From: Micromonospora peucetia
GTDB taxonomy: Bacteria; Actinomycetota; Actinomycetes; Mycobacteriales; Micromonosporaceae
DNA: 64,000 bases
Reading direction: 5' to 3'
Assembly (NCBI RefSeq): GCF_900091625.1
Contig: NZ_FMIC01000002.1
Location: 5,642,001-5,706,000, forward strand
Position numbers and translations under genes: made by a program. Under the pieces are notes generated by a model that had not been told where the DNA came from, ran no database searches, and was given only the letters and a program-made list of their open reading frames with translations. This document shows, one piece after another, positions 1 through 10,705 of the stretch (within the stretch, counting starts at the first letter, position 1; each line of letters begins with the position of its first letter).

Positions 1-49
1 GGTCACCCCCGCCGAAACCCGGCCGGCTCATGCCACCTCCCCGTGCCCG

Positions 50-73
50 GCCTGCCGGCGCGCGCCGGCAGGC
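50..73 (-). terminator. Likely terminator hairpin downstream of trmI
   Basis: A perfect 24-bp GC-rich palindrome (10-bp arms around a GCGC loop) lies about 40 bp beyond the trmI stop codon. There is no T-run, as is common for actinobacterial hairpin terminators. The rest of positions 1-112 holds no supportable gene. Confidence 0.6.
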
Positions 74-112
74 GGGATCCGTCCGTTCACTCCTCGTCGC
101 CCCGCCGTGCCG

Positions 113-2350
<2,238 letters not shown>

Positions 2351-2421
2351 CTACGCGGCGGGGATCATGCGCCGGTGCGGCGACGGCGGTGGTGTCACAC
2401 CGGTGCCCTAACCTTCCGGGC

Positions 2422-3333
2422 ATGACGGCACAACCGGTGACCACGCAGCAGTCCTCGACCCCGGCTGAGGTCCCGGCGACGGTGCGGGCCTCGCTGTCGC
2501 CGTCGCGGGCGGCGGATTTCAAGACCTGCCCGCTGCTCTACCGGTTCCGCAGCATCGACCGGCTGCCCGAACGCCCGAGCGTCGAGCAGGCCCGGGGCAC
2601 GCTGGTGCACGCGGTGCTGGAGCGGTTGTTCGACCTGCCGGCCACCGGGCGCACCCCGACGGCAGCAGGCGACATGGTGGGCCCGCAGTGGGATCGACTG
2701 GTCACCGAGCAGCCGGAGCTGGCGGCGCTGTTCGCCGACGGCGACTCCCCGGCGGCGGCTGAGTTCCTCCGCTCCGCCGCCGGGCTACTGGAGGGCTACT
2801 TCGCGGTGGAGGACCCGCGCCGGTTGGAGCCGGCTGAGCGGGAGAGCCTGATCTCGGCGGTGGTCGACGAGGAGCTGCTGATCCGGGGCTACGTCGACCG
2901 GCTCGACGTGGCGCCCGACGGCGCCCTGCGGGTGGTCGACTACAAGACCGGCGGCGCGCCGCGGGAGGCGTTCGAGGCTCGGGCGTTGTTCCAGCTCAAG
3001 TTCTACGCGTTGGTGCTCTGGCGCACCCGGGGCGTGGTGCCCCGGGTGCTGCGGCTGCTCTACCTGAAGGACGCGGAGGTCTGCGACTACGCCCCGGACG
3101 CCGACGAACTGCTGCGCTTCGAGCGCACGGTGGTGGCGTTGTGGCGGGCGATCGAGCAGGCGACCGCCCAGCAGGACTTCCGCCCCCGGCCGAGCCGGCT
3201 CTGCGACTGGTGCAGCCACCAGGCGCTCTGCCCGACCTTCGGGGGCACGCCGCCACCGTTTCCGACGCAGGCGGCGCCGGATCCGCTGCGCGACGCCCGA
3301 TCCCGCCCGACGCCCCCCGGCACCGACGAGTGA
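2422..3333 (+). CDS. RecB-family PD-(D/E)XK exonuclease
   Basis: A 303-aa stand-alone RecB/Cas4-type nuclease (PDDEXK_1 family). SPSRAADFKTCPLLYRFR is the N-terminal family motif. The catalytic core includes RGTLVHAVLERLF, LIRGYVDRLDV and VVDYKTGG (Asp and Lys of the D-x-K motif). The end has cysteines in LCDWCSHQALCP, which with the N-terminal Cys could hold an Fe-S cluster as in Cas4/AddB. The ATG at 2422 begins just before the family motif; the longer open frame upstream overlaps the divergent protease gene and is not credible. A role in DNA repair is inferred. Confidence 0.88.
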   Translation: MTAQPVTTQQSSTPAEVPATVRASLSPSRAADFKTCPLLYRFRSIDRLPERPSVEQARGTLVHAVLERLFDLPATGRTPTAAGDMVGPQWDRLVTEQPELAALFADGDSPAAAEFLRSAAGLLEGYFAVEDPRRLEPAERESLISAVVDEELLIRGYVDRLDVAPDGALRVVDYKTGGAPREAFEARALFQLKFYALVLWRTRGVVPRVLRLLYLKDAEVCDYAPDADELLRFERTVVALWRAIEQATAQQDFRPRPSRLCDWCSHQALCPTFGGTPPPFPTQAAPDPLRDARSRPTPPGTDE

Positions 3334-3577
3334 CCACGCGACGCCGACGCTTCCCCGACCGGTGACCGGAGGTCTCTGTCCCTCGACGAGGGCGAACCCC
3401 GACGGCTCGCCGACGCCCCAGCCCCGCCGAAGAGGCGATGGCCCAGCAACCTCGTCGGGCGGGACGGCCCTCAGACGGGGCGCGGCGGTTCGCGAGCCGA
3501 CCTCGACCGCGACCGTTCACCGACGGCCCATCGGTATGCGGGGTACGCCCGCGCGGCCGGTCGCGCCCAGCCGAGGA

Positions 3578-3614
3578 TGAGCGGTTCTCCTCCTGAGGGA
3601 GGAGGCGAGGCTCA
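3578..3614. other. Imperfect hairpin in 327-bp intergenic region
   Basis: The gap 3334-3660 has no supportable gene. It contains a stem CTCCTCC/GGAGGAG with a TGAG loop, enclosed by outer arms TGAGC/GCTCA. It could terminate transcription from the nuclease gene or lie in the leader of the histidine kinase gene, 46 bp upstream of its ATG. Confidence 0.35.
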
Positions 3615-3660
3615 CCGCTGGCGACGATCAATCGGGCGCGGCGGCGGATAGCGTCGCGGT

Positions 3661-4854
3661 ATGACTTCGGGCCCCCGGGCGTGGCTGCGCCGGCACCCGC
3701 TCGCCGCGGACGCGCTCCTCGCTGGCGGGCTCGTCGTCGTGGAGGTGGTGCTCACCGCGCTGACTCCCCGCGAGTACTGGCCGGGGCGCCTGCTGGCCGC
3801 GCTGGGCTGGAGCGTGGTCTGCGCCGTGCCGGTGGCGTGGCGGCGGGTGGCGCCGTGGGCGGCGGTCGGGATGGCGGTGGCGACGCTGGCGGTGCCCCTG
3901 CTGGTCGGCCCCGCGCCGGCCGCGCAGGGCCTGACCTTCATGGTGCTCACCTACACGGTGGCCGCCGCCGGGCCACCGGGGACGGCAGCCGTGGCGGCGC
4001 TGGCGCTGTGGATCCCGGTCGGGGTCACCAGCGCCCTGGCGCCGCCCGACGAACTGCTCGCGGAGGTCAATTCCGCCTACCTGGTGCTGAACAACCTGCT
4101 GATCGGGGTGGTGTCGTACTCGGTGGGGCGGGCCATGTACGCCCGCCGGGCCTCCACGGAGGCGTTGCGGGAGCGGGCCCGGGCGGCCGAGGAGAACCAG
4201 CGTTCGCTGGCCGAGCGGGCGGTCGCCGACGAGCGCCGCCGTATCGCCCGGGAGCTGCACGACGTGGTCGCGCACCACGTCAGCGTGATGGGGGTGCTCG
4301 CCACCGGCGCCCGGCGCGTACTGCCCCGGGACCCGGGCGCGGCCGACGGGGCGATCGCCACCATCGAGGAGACCAGCCGGGCCACCCTGCGGGAGATGCG
4401 CCGGCTGCTCGACGTGCTGCGTACCGACGCCGAGCCGGCCGCCGACCTGGCCCCGCAGCCGGGACTCGCCGGTATCGAGACGCTTGTGGACCAGGTGCGG
4501 GAGGCCGGCCTGCCGGTGACCCTGCGGGTCCAGGGCACCCCTGGGGCGCTGGATGAGGGGGTGGCGTTGACCCTCTACCGGATCACTCAGGAGGCGCTGA
4601 CCAACACGCTCAAGCACGCTGGCGCGGCCACCGTCGAGGTGCTGCTGAGCTTCGACGGAGGCACGGTCGACGTGGAGATCACCGACACCGGGCGCGGTCC
4701 CGGGCCGGGCGGCGACCGGATCGGGCACGGCCTGGTCGGGATGCGGGAGCGCGTCGCCCTCTACGGTGGTGTCCTGCGCACCGGAGCCCGCCCGGGCGGG
4801 GGCTTCCGGGTGTCCGCGAGGATCCCGGTGGATCCCCGGGACGCGGCGGCGTGA
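3661..4854 (+). CDS. NarL-type sensor histidine kinase
   Basis: A 397-aa membrane sensor kinase. Residues about 10-165 form several hydrophobic helices with very short loops (the membrane sensor seen in actinobacterial kinases of this class). A short coiled coil rich in Arg/Glu (about 160-195) leads into a HisKA_3 domain with the phosphoacceptor in RRIARELHDVVAHH (His200). The HATPase_c domain has the N-box ITQEALTNTLKHA and G-box EITDTGRGPGPGGDRIGHGL. The response regulator follows after 25 bp. Little extracytoplasmic sequence is present, so a signal within the membrane (envelope stress, lipids, antibiotics) is a reasonable guess; the ABC exporter downstream is a possible target. Confidence 0.9.
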   Translation: MTSGPRAWLRRHPLAADALLAGGLVVVEVVLTALTPREYWPGRLLAALGWSVVCAVPVAWRRVAPWAAVGMAVATLAVPLLVGPAPAAQGLTFMVLTYTVAAAGPPGTAAVAALALWIPVGVTSALAPPDELLAEVNSAYLVLNNLLIGVVSYSVGRAMYARRASTEALRERARAAEENQRSLAERAVADERRRIARELHDVVAHHVSVMGVLATGARRVLPRDPGAADGAIATIEETSRATLREMRRLLDVLRTDAEPAADLAPQPGLAGIETLVDQVREAGLPVTLRVQGTPGALDEGVALTLYRITQEALTNTLKHAGAATVEVLLSFDGGTVDVEITDTGRGPGPGGDRIGHGLVGMRERVALYGGVLRTGARPGGGFRVSARIPVDPRDAAA

Positions 4855-4879
4855 CCAGGGAACGGGACGGGGGAACCAG

Positions 4880-5566
4880 GTGACCGACGCGACGGTGCCG
4901 GCACGGCCGATACGCATCCTGCTCGCCGACGACCAGCCGCTGCTGCGTACCGGCTTCCGGATGGTGCTGGGCACGGAGGACGACCTGGACATCGTGGCCG
5001 AGGCCGCCGACGGCCTGGAGGCGGTGGAGTTGTCCCGCCGGCTGCTGCCCGACGTGGTGCTGATGGACATCCGGATGCCCCGGATGGACGGGGTCGCCGC
5101 GACCCGGGCGATCGTCGACGCCCGGCTGCCGGTGCGGGTGCTGATCCTGACCACCTTCGACCTGGACGAGTATGTGGTGGGGGCGCTACGGGCCGGGGCG
5201 AGCGGCTTCCTGGCCAAGGACGTGCCGGCCGACGACCTGGTGGCCGCGATCCGCACGGTGGCCGCCGGGGACGCGGTGATGGCGCCGCGGATCCTCCGCC
5301 GCCTGCTGGACCGGTTCGCCGACGCGCTGCCCGACCCGGCGGCCACGCCGCCCCGGACGCTGAGCTCGTTGACCGAGCGGGAGCGGGAGGTGCTCGTGCA
5401 GGTGGCCCGGGGGCTGTCCAACGCCGAGATCGCCCGGGCGTTGTCGGTCAGCGAGACCACCATCAAGACCCACGTCGGGCACGTGCTGACGAAGCTGGGG
5501 CTGCGCGACCGGGTACAGGCCGTGGTGCTGGCGTACGAGTCGGGTCTGGTTCGCCCGCGGGCGTAG
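4880..5566 (+). CDS. LuxR/NarL-family response regulator
   Basis: A 228-aa partner of the preceding kinase. The receiver domain (residues about 10-125) has the acidic pair in LLADDQPLLRTGF, phosphoacceptor Asp63 in DVVLMDIRMPRMDG, the conserved Thr in LILTTFD and Lys in FLAKD. The C-terminal HTH LuxR domain starts at LTEREREVLVQVARG and contains LSNAEIARALSVSETTIKTH. The GTG start at 4880 follows a GGGGGAACC purine-rich site; the longer ATG frame begins inside the kinase gene. It should bind promoters as a phosphorylation-dependent dimer. Confidence 0.92.
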   Translation: MTDATVPARPIRILLADDQPLLRTGFRMVLGTEDDLDIVAEAADGLEAVELSRRLLPDVVLMDIRMPRMDGVAATRAIVDARLPVRVLILTTFDLDEYVVGALRAGASGFLAKDVPADDLVAAIRTVAAGDAVMAPRILRRLLDRFADALPDPAATPPRTLSSLTEREREVLVQVARGLSNAEIARALSVSETTIKTHVGHVLTKLGLRDRVQAVVLAYESGLVRPRA

Positions 5567-5658
5567 CGCCTCGTCGCCGGCGGGCCCGGGCGGCGTACCC
5601 AGGGATGCGCCACGGCTCGACGGCGCGGTTGTCGCTGTCACCTACCGTGACCGGAAAC

Positions 5659-5689
5659 GACGCCGCGAGGTTGACCCTGACGCGGCGTC
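5659..5689. repeat. Inverted repeat GACGCCGCG/CGCGGCGTC
   Basis: Nine-bp perfect arms separated by 13 nt, in the 341-bp gap between the response regulator and the ABC transporter (5567-5907). It may act as a terminator for the regulator gene or as a binding site. The rest of the gap holds no supportable gene and presumably carries the transporter promoter. Confidence 0.4.
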
Positions 5690-5907
5690 ACTGTGCAGGA
5701 TCGGTCCCGGCCGGCGGAAATGCTCTCGACCGGCCGCCGTCTCAGGGGCAACCCTGAGTCGGAGGTGGGGGGCACCCGCAGCGCGAAATCCGCCGTGGCT
5801 CCGACCGGAGTCGGACGGATCGGGGCCGGCGAGCACAGATGATGGGACTGCCGCGCCGGACCAGCGGGGGCGGCGCGGATCGAAGACAGACGGAAGAGGT
5901 AGATGAC

Positions 5908-6675
5908 GTGACCGCGACGGTAGGCCCGCAGGTGCAGGCCGCGGCCCGGGCGAACGACGTGTGGAAGGTGTACGGCAGCGGCGAGGCGCAGGTCGTCGCG
6001 TTGCGGGGGGTCAGTGCGGAGTTCGAGCGGGGCCGGTTCACGGCGATCATGGGGCCGTCGGGCTCGGGCAAGTCGACGTTGATGCACTGCCTCGCGGGGT
6101 TGGACTCGGTGACCCGCGGCACGGTGTCGATCGGCGACACCAAGGTCACCGGCCTGGGCGACGCGGGCCTGACGAAGCTGCGGCGCGACAAGGTGGGCTT
6201 CATCTTCCAGCAGTTCAACCTGCTGCCGACGCTGACGGCGAAGGAGAACATCCTGCTGCCGCTGTCGATCGCCGGGCGCAAGCCGGACCAGGCCTGGTAC
6301 GACACGGTGATCGCCACGGTCGGGCTGCGGGATCGGCTGGACCACCGGCCGGCGCAGCTCTCCGGCGGTCAGCAGCAGCGGGTGGCGTGCGCCCGCGCGC
6401 TGGTCTCCCGCCCTGAGGTGATCTTCGCCGACGAGCCGACCGGCAACCTGGACTCCCGCGCCGGCGCGGAGGTGCTGAACTTCCTGCGCAACTCGGTACG
6501 CGAGCACGGGCAGACCATCGTCATGGTCACCCACGACCCGACCGCCGCCGCGTACGCCGACCGGGTGGTCTTCCTCGCCGACGGGGAGATCGTCTCCGAG
6601 TTGATCGAGCCGACCGCCGACACGGTGCTGGACACCATGAAGAAGCTGGACACCCCCGCCGAGGTGGCGCGCTGA
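5908..6675 (+). CDS. MacB/LolD-type ABC transporter ATP-binding protein
   Basis: A 255-aa ATPase of the type VII (MacB/FtsE/LolD) family. Walker A GPSGSGKST is at residues 49-57, Q-loop at FIFQQFNLLPTL, signature LSGGQQQR at 151, Walker B VIFADEP at 171, D-loop GNLDS and the switch His in MVTHD. The GTG start at 5908 was preferred over the upstream in-frame ATG (5839) because a good ribosome site, GGAAGAGGT, ends 9 nt before it and family homology begins just after. Its stop overlaps the permease start by 1 nt. It powers the mechanotransmission-type permease encoded next. Confidence 0.93.
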   Translation: MTATVGPQVQAAARANDVWKVYGSGEAQVVALRGVSAEFERGRFTAIMGPSGSGKSTLMHCLAGLDSVTRGTVSIGDTKVTGLGDAGLTKLRRDKVGFIFQQFNLLPTLTAKENILLPLSIAGRKPDQAWYDTVIATVGLRDRLDHRPAQLSGGQQQRVACARALVSRPEVIFADEPTGNLDSRAGAEVLNFLRNSVREHGQTIVMVTHDPTAAAYADRVVFLADGEIVSELIEPTADTVLDTMKKLDTPAEVAR

Positions 6676-9224
6676 TGTTCAGGGCGACCCTCAAGAGCCT
6701 GCTGGCCCGCAAGGTCCGGCTGATTCTCTCCGGCCTGGCGGTGGTGCTGGGCGTCATGTTCGTCTCCGGCGCGTTCGTGCTCACCGACACCCTCGGCCGT
6801 TCGTTCGACTCGATCTTCGCCGACGCGTACGAGGGCGTGGACGTCAACGTCGCCGCCAAACCGAAGATCGACATCGGCGAGACCGAGGGCATGCAGGCCG
6901 CCTCGCCGGTACCGGCGGCCACCCTGGACAAGGTCCGGGCGGTGCCCGGAGTGGCCGAGGCCACCGGCGTCGTCGGCGTCGACGGGGCCCGGCTGATCGG
7001 CAGCAACGGCAAGGCGGTCGCCTCGTTCGGTCCGCCCCAGCTGGGCGAGAACTGGACCGGCGAGAGCGACCTGGTGCAGTTGCGCGAAGGGCGGGCGCCG
7101 CAGGCCGACAACGAGATCGTCATCAACAGGGCGCTCGCGACGGCCGGCAAGGTGAAGGTCGGCGACCGGGTCGGCGTGCTGACCCTCCAGCCCAAGCAGG
7201 AGTTCACCATCGTCGGCCTGTTCGGCTACAGCGGCGGCCGGGACTCCATCGGTGGCGCAAACGAGATCATGTTCACCACGCCGGTCGCGCAGCGGCTGAT
7301 GCTCGGCGCGCCGGACACCTACAGCAACATCTCGGTCAGCGCCACGAACGGGGTGTCGGACGAGGCGCTGCGCGACGCCGTGGCCGCCGCGCTGGGCGCC
7401 GACTTCGAGGTCAAGACCGGTACGCAGCTCTCCGAGGACGCGGCGGCCGGCATGAAGGAGGCGCTGTCCTTCTTCAACCGGATCCTGCTCGGCTTCGCGG
7501 CGGTGGCGCTGCTGGTGGGCACCTTCCTGATCCTCAACACCTTCTCGATCATCGTGGCGCAGCGCACCCGGGAACTGGCGCTGATGCGTGCCGTCGGGGC
7601 CAGCGGCCGGCAGATCATCGGGTCGGTGGTGCTGGAGGCCGTCGCGGTGGGGCTGGTCGCCTCGGTGCTCGGCCTCGGTGCCGGCATCGGCATCGGCGCG
7701 CTGCTGGCGTACCTGTTCAGCACGTTCGCCGGCGGGCTGACCCTGGCGGGGGTCGGCGTGCCGCTGTCCGCCGTGATCGGCTCGTTCGCCGTCGGCCTGG
7801 TGATCACCGTGGTGGCGGCGCTGCTACCGGCGCTGCGGGCGTCCCGGATCCCGCCGATCGCGGCGATGCAGGACGTGGCCACCCCCGACCGCCCGCTGAC
7901 CAAGGTCACCGTGGCCGGGGCGATCGTCACCGCCGTCGGCGGCACGCTGCTGGCCCTGGGGCTCACCGGCAACGCCGGGGGCAACACCCTGGCCACCATC
8001 CTGGGCGGGGTGCTGTTCGCCTTCATCGGGGTGGCCCTGCTCACGCCGCTGATCAGCCGGCCGGTGGTGAGCCTGCTCGGTGCGCTCTTCGCCTGGTCGG
8101 TGCCGGGCAAGCTGGGCCGGCTCAACTCCGGGCGCAACCCGCGCCGTACCGCCATCACCGCCGCCGCGCTGATGGTCGGCATCGCCCTGGTCACCGGGGT
8201 GACGGTGATCCTGGACTCGGCGAAGAGCAGCATCGGCGGGCTCGCCGAGGACAGTCTGAAGGCGGAGCTGGTGATCGCCGGGGCGCAGAGCGGCCCCCGG
8301 CCGCCGAGCTTCGACCCGGCGGTGCTGGAGAAGGCCGCCGCGATCCCCGGGGTGGCCCTGGCCGACGGCGAGTACGGTGACCTGGCGTTGGTCGGCGGAG
8401 AGCGCACCTGGGTGGCGGTGAGCAGTGACGTCGCCGCGCTGCGGCAGATCTTCGGGGCCGAGCCCACCGCCGGGAACATCGACCGGCTGGCGTCGGACGA
8501 GATGCTGGTCAGTTCGGACACCGCGAAGGCGCGCGGCCTCTCCGTAGGGTCCAAGGTGCCGGTGCAGACGTCCCGGGGCGAGGCACAGACCTACACGGTG
8601 ACCGGCATCTACGCCAGTTCGCAGCTGACCAACCCGGTGGTGCTGCCGCCGGAGGCGGCCCGCGGCTTCGCCATCCCGCAGCCGATCCAGGGCTTCATCC
8701 AGTTGGCCCCGGGCACCCGGGTGGCCGACGTGCAGCCGCAGATCGAGGCACTGCTGGCCGACTCCCCCGAGGTGTCGGTGGCCGACCGGGAGGCGTTCAT
8801 CGAGCAGCAGACCGGTCAGCTGGACGGGCTGTTGACGATGATCCAGATCCTGCTGGCGCTGGCCATCGTGATCGCCGTGCTCGGCATCATCAACACCCTG
8901 GCGCTGTCGGTGCTGGAACGCACCCGGGAGCTGGGGCTGCTGCGGGCCATCGGCCTGCGCCGGGCGCAGACCATGCGGATGATCACCGTGGAGGCGGTGG
9001 TGATCTCGGTCTTCGGCGCGCTGCTCGGCGTCGTCGTCGGCGCCGGCCTCGGTGCGGCCGTGGTCGAGGCACTCCGGGACGAGGGGATCACCGACCTGGT
9101 GCTGCCCTGGACCCAGATGGGGATCTTCCTCGGCCTCGCCGCGATCGTCGGGGTGGTCGCCGCGGCGCTCCCGGCGGTCCGGGCCGCCCGGATCAACGTG
9201 CTCGGCGCCATCGCCCACGACTGA
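6675..9224 (+). CDS. FtsX/MacB-like ABC transporter permease
   Basis: An 849-aa permease with a duplicated FtsX/MacB_PCD architecture. TM1 (residues about 15-38) is followed by a large extracytoplasmic domain (about 45-255), three TM helices with FtsX-like motifs (LILNTFSIIVAQRTRELALMRAVGAS), two more helices (about 410-460), a second TM1 and extracytoplasmic domain (about 495-710), then a second FtsX core (LGIINTLALSVLERTRELGLLRAIGLRR). Such single-chain permeases occur widely in actinobacteria with the MacB-like ATPase encoded just upstream. The cargo is unknown; relatives export peptides or lipids or transduce signals across the membrane. Confidence 0.9.
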   Translation: MFRATLKSLLARKVRLILSGLAVVLGVMFVSGAFVLTDTLGRSFDSIFADAYEGVDVNVAAKPKIDIGETEGMQAASPVPAATLDKVRAVPGVAEATGVVGVDGARLIGSNGKAVASFGPPQLGENWTGESDLVQLREGRAPQADNEIVINRALATAGKVKVGDRVGVLTLQPKQEFTIVGLFGYSGGRDSIGGANEIMFTTPVAQRLMLGAPDTYSNISVSATNGVSDEALRDAVAAALGADFEVKTGTQLSEDAAAGMKEALSFFNRILLGFAAVALLVGTFLILNTFSIIVAQRTRELALMRAVGASGRQIIGSVVLEAVAVGLVASVLGLGAGIGIGALLAYLFSTFAGGLTLAGVGVPLSAVIGSFAVGLVITVVAALLPALRASRIPPIAAMQDVATPDRPLTKVTVAGAIVTAVGGTLLALGLTGNAGGNTLATILGGVLFAFIGVALLTPLISRPVVSLLGALFAWSVPGKLGRLNSGRNPRRTAITAAALMVGIALVTGVTVILDSAKSSIGGLAEDSLKAELVIAGAQSGPRPPSFDPAVLEKAAAIPGVALADGEYGDLALVGGERTWVAVSSDVAALRQIFGAEPTAGNIDRLASDEMLVSSDTAKARGLSVGSKVPVQTSRGEAQTYTVTGIYASSQLTNPVVLPPEAARGFAIPQPIQGFIQLAPGTRVADVQPQIEALLADSPEVSVADREAFIEQQTGQLDGLLTMIQILLALAIVIAVLGIINTLALSVLERTRELGLLRAIGLRRAQTMRMITVEAVVISVFGALLGVVVGAGLGAAVVEALRDEGITDLVLPWTQMGIFLGLAAIVGVVAAALPAVRAARINVLGAIAHD

Positions 9225-9236
9225 TCCCGACCAACG

Positions 9237-9270
9237 ACGAGGGGCCCCGCCGGTCGGCGGGGCCCCTCGT
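9237..9270. terminator. Bidirectional terminator hairpin
   Basis: A perfect 15-bp stem (ACGAGGGGCCCCGCC and its complement) with a GGTC loop lies exactly between two convergent genes, 13 bp after the permease stop and 5 bp before the HAD gene stop. Confidence 0.85.
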
Positions 9271-9274
9271 CACG

Positions 9275-9937
9275 TCAGGCGCCGAGCAGGGCGGCCAGCA
9301 GTTCCAGGTCCGCGCCGGTCAGGCTCTCCAACTGGTGTACGCCGTCCAGCGGCCCGATCGGCACCTCCGCCGGTACGGCCAGCACCGCCGCCCCGGCGGC
9401 GAGCGCACTGGCCACCCCTGTCGGCGAGTCCTCGATCGCCACGCAGCGGGCGATCGGCACGCCGAGCAGCCGGGCGGCTGTCAGGTACGGCTCCGGGTGC
9501 GGCTTGGCGGCGTCGACCTCGTCGCCGCAGACGATTGCGTCGAAGCTGTCCCGCCCGAGGGTGTCCAGGGCCACCTCCACCAGGGGACGACCGCTGGAGG
9601 TCACCAGCGCGGTCGGGATGCCCGCCGCCCGGACGGCCCGCAGCAGGGTCAGCGCGCCGGGGCGCCAGCGCAGCCCGCTGCGGAACAGTTCCAGGATGCG
9701 GGCGTTGATCCACGCCGCACTCGCCTCGGGGTCGCGCCCCGGCTGGCCCAGGTCGTCGTGCAGGATGCGCATCGACGCGGCCATGGCGGTGCCGATCATC
9801 GCCCTGCGGGCGGGGTCGGAGAGGGTACCGCCGTACTCCGCCGCCAGTTCGTGCAGCGCGACGTCCCAGAGCTTCTCACTGTCGACCAGGGTGCCGTCCA
9901 TGTCGAAGAGCACGGCGGCGGGGTGGTGGCTGCTCAG
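9275..9937 (-). CDS. HAD-superfamily phosphatase (beta-phosphoglucomutase-like)
   Basis: A 220-aa HAD subfamily IA hydrolase. Motif I is VLFDMDGTLVDSEK (two catalytic Asp), motif II LVTSSGR, motif III Lys within DEVDAAKPHPEPYL, and motif IV CVAIEDSPTG. A helical cap follows motif I, as in sugar phosphatases and beta-phosphoglucomutase. The start is uncertain: the only ATG codons in frame (10129 and 10099) overlap the start of the divergent gene, whereas a strong GAGGGAGGA ribosome site sits just upstream of a CTG at 9937 that gives normal family length, so CTG initiation is proposed. The substrate is probably a phosphorylated sugar. Confidence 0.85.
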   Translation of the reverse strand: MSSHHPAAVLFDMDGTLVDSEKLWDVALHELAAEYGGTLSDPARRAMIGTAMAASMRILHDDLGQPGRDPEASAAWINARILELFRSGLRWRPGALTLLRAVRAAGIPTALVTSSGRPLVEVALDTLGRDSFDAIVCGDEVDAAKPHPEPYLTAARLLGVPIARCVAIEDSPTGVASALAAGAAVLAVPAEVPIGPLDGVHQLESLTGADLELLAALLGA

Positions 9938-10097
9938 CGGGTCCTCCCTCGGATATGGGTACCCGGGGATCCTCTCAGCCGGCAGACCGCCGGCGCGCGC
10001 CCAGGTGCGGCGAGGTGACCTGGCCGACGGGTTGCGCGCGGGCCCGAGACTCGGGGACAACCGGCCGCCGCACGGCGGCCCTCGTTCGGAGGTCGCC

Positions 10098-10646
10098 ATG
10101 CGCGTCCGATCTTTGGTCTCCCGGTGCACCGTGGTCCTGCTCGCCGCCGCCGTCGCGATCTGGCCGGCGGGGCCGGCCGCCGCGGCGAGCCTGCCGCTGG
10201 AACGGTGCTACGACCTGGAGACTCCCCAACACTCCGACGACCGGGACTGGTTCGCGCCGGGCAACGTGCACACCACCTGGCCGACACCTGTGGGCATGGT
10301 CGACCGGGACGTGTTCCGGGTGTCCGCCCTGGGCCGGGTCCGCATCGACCACTGGGGCACCCAGAAGTCGATCGCCGGCGAACTGCCGCTGGCCGGCAGC
10401 GGCTGGCCCGCGCCGGACGCCCCCCGGTACGCGCTGATCGCGAAGGTGACCTCGGGGTCAATGCTGGTGCTGAAGACCGGGCTGTTCTACGGCTCGGGCC
10501 GGTGGTTCCCGGTCGGCGCCGACAGCGGCTGCATGCTCTACTACAACGCCGGCATGCCGCCACGGCTGGTCTTCTCCTTCAACGACCCCAACCTCGGCGA
10601 CAACGGCGGCGGCGCGTCGGTGTGGGTGCGGCAGTGGTGGAACTAG
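10098..10646 (+). CDS. Secreted protein with PA-IL (LecA)-like fold
   Basis: A 182-aa exported protein. A Sec signal peptide (basic MRVRSLVSR, hydrophobic stretch, cut near PAAAA at residue 30) precedes a domain whose end, LVFSFNDPNLGDNGGGASVWV (split: FNDPNLGDNGG at 161-171), resembles the calcium/galactose site region of the Pseudomonas PA-IL lectin (YND...NNSGSFSV), with an upstream ALIAKV...KTGLF segment also matching. Ligand residues are only partly conserved, so sugar binding is a hypothesis. Cys37 and Cys145 could form a disulfide. The ATG at 10098 has CGGAGG upstream. The gene stands alone. Confidence 0.72.
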   Translation: MRVRSLVSRCTVVLLAAAVAIWPAGPAAAASLPLERCYDLETPQHSDDRDWFAPGNVHTTWPTPVGMVDRDVFRVSALGRVRIDHWGTQKSIAGELPLAGSGWPAPDAPRYALIAKVTSGSMLVLKTGLFYGSGRWFPVGADSGCMLYYNAGMPPRLVFSFNDPNLGDNGGGASVWVRQWWN

Positions 10647-10705
10647 TGCTGCCCCGGCGGCTCAGCCGAGTCCGCAGGCGGTCCAGGGAGCGGGCCGGCG
10701 GGCGG

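Noticed and set aside
3362..3580. 72-aa open frame between the RecB-like and kinase genes
   Set aside because: Low-complexity Pro/Arg/Gly product, no ribosome site or family features; typical chance frame in GC-rich DNA.
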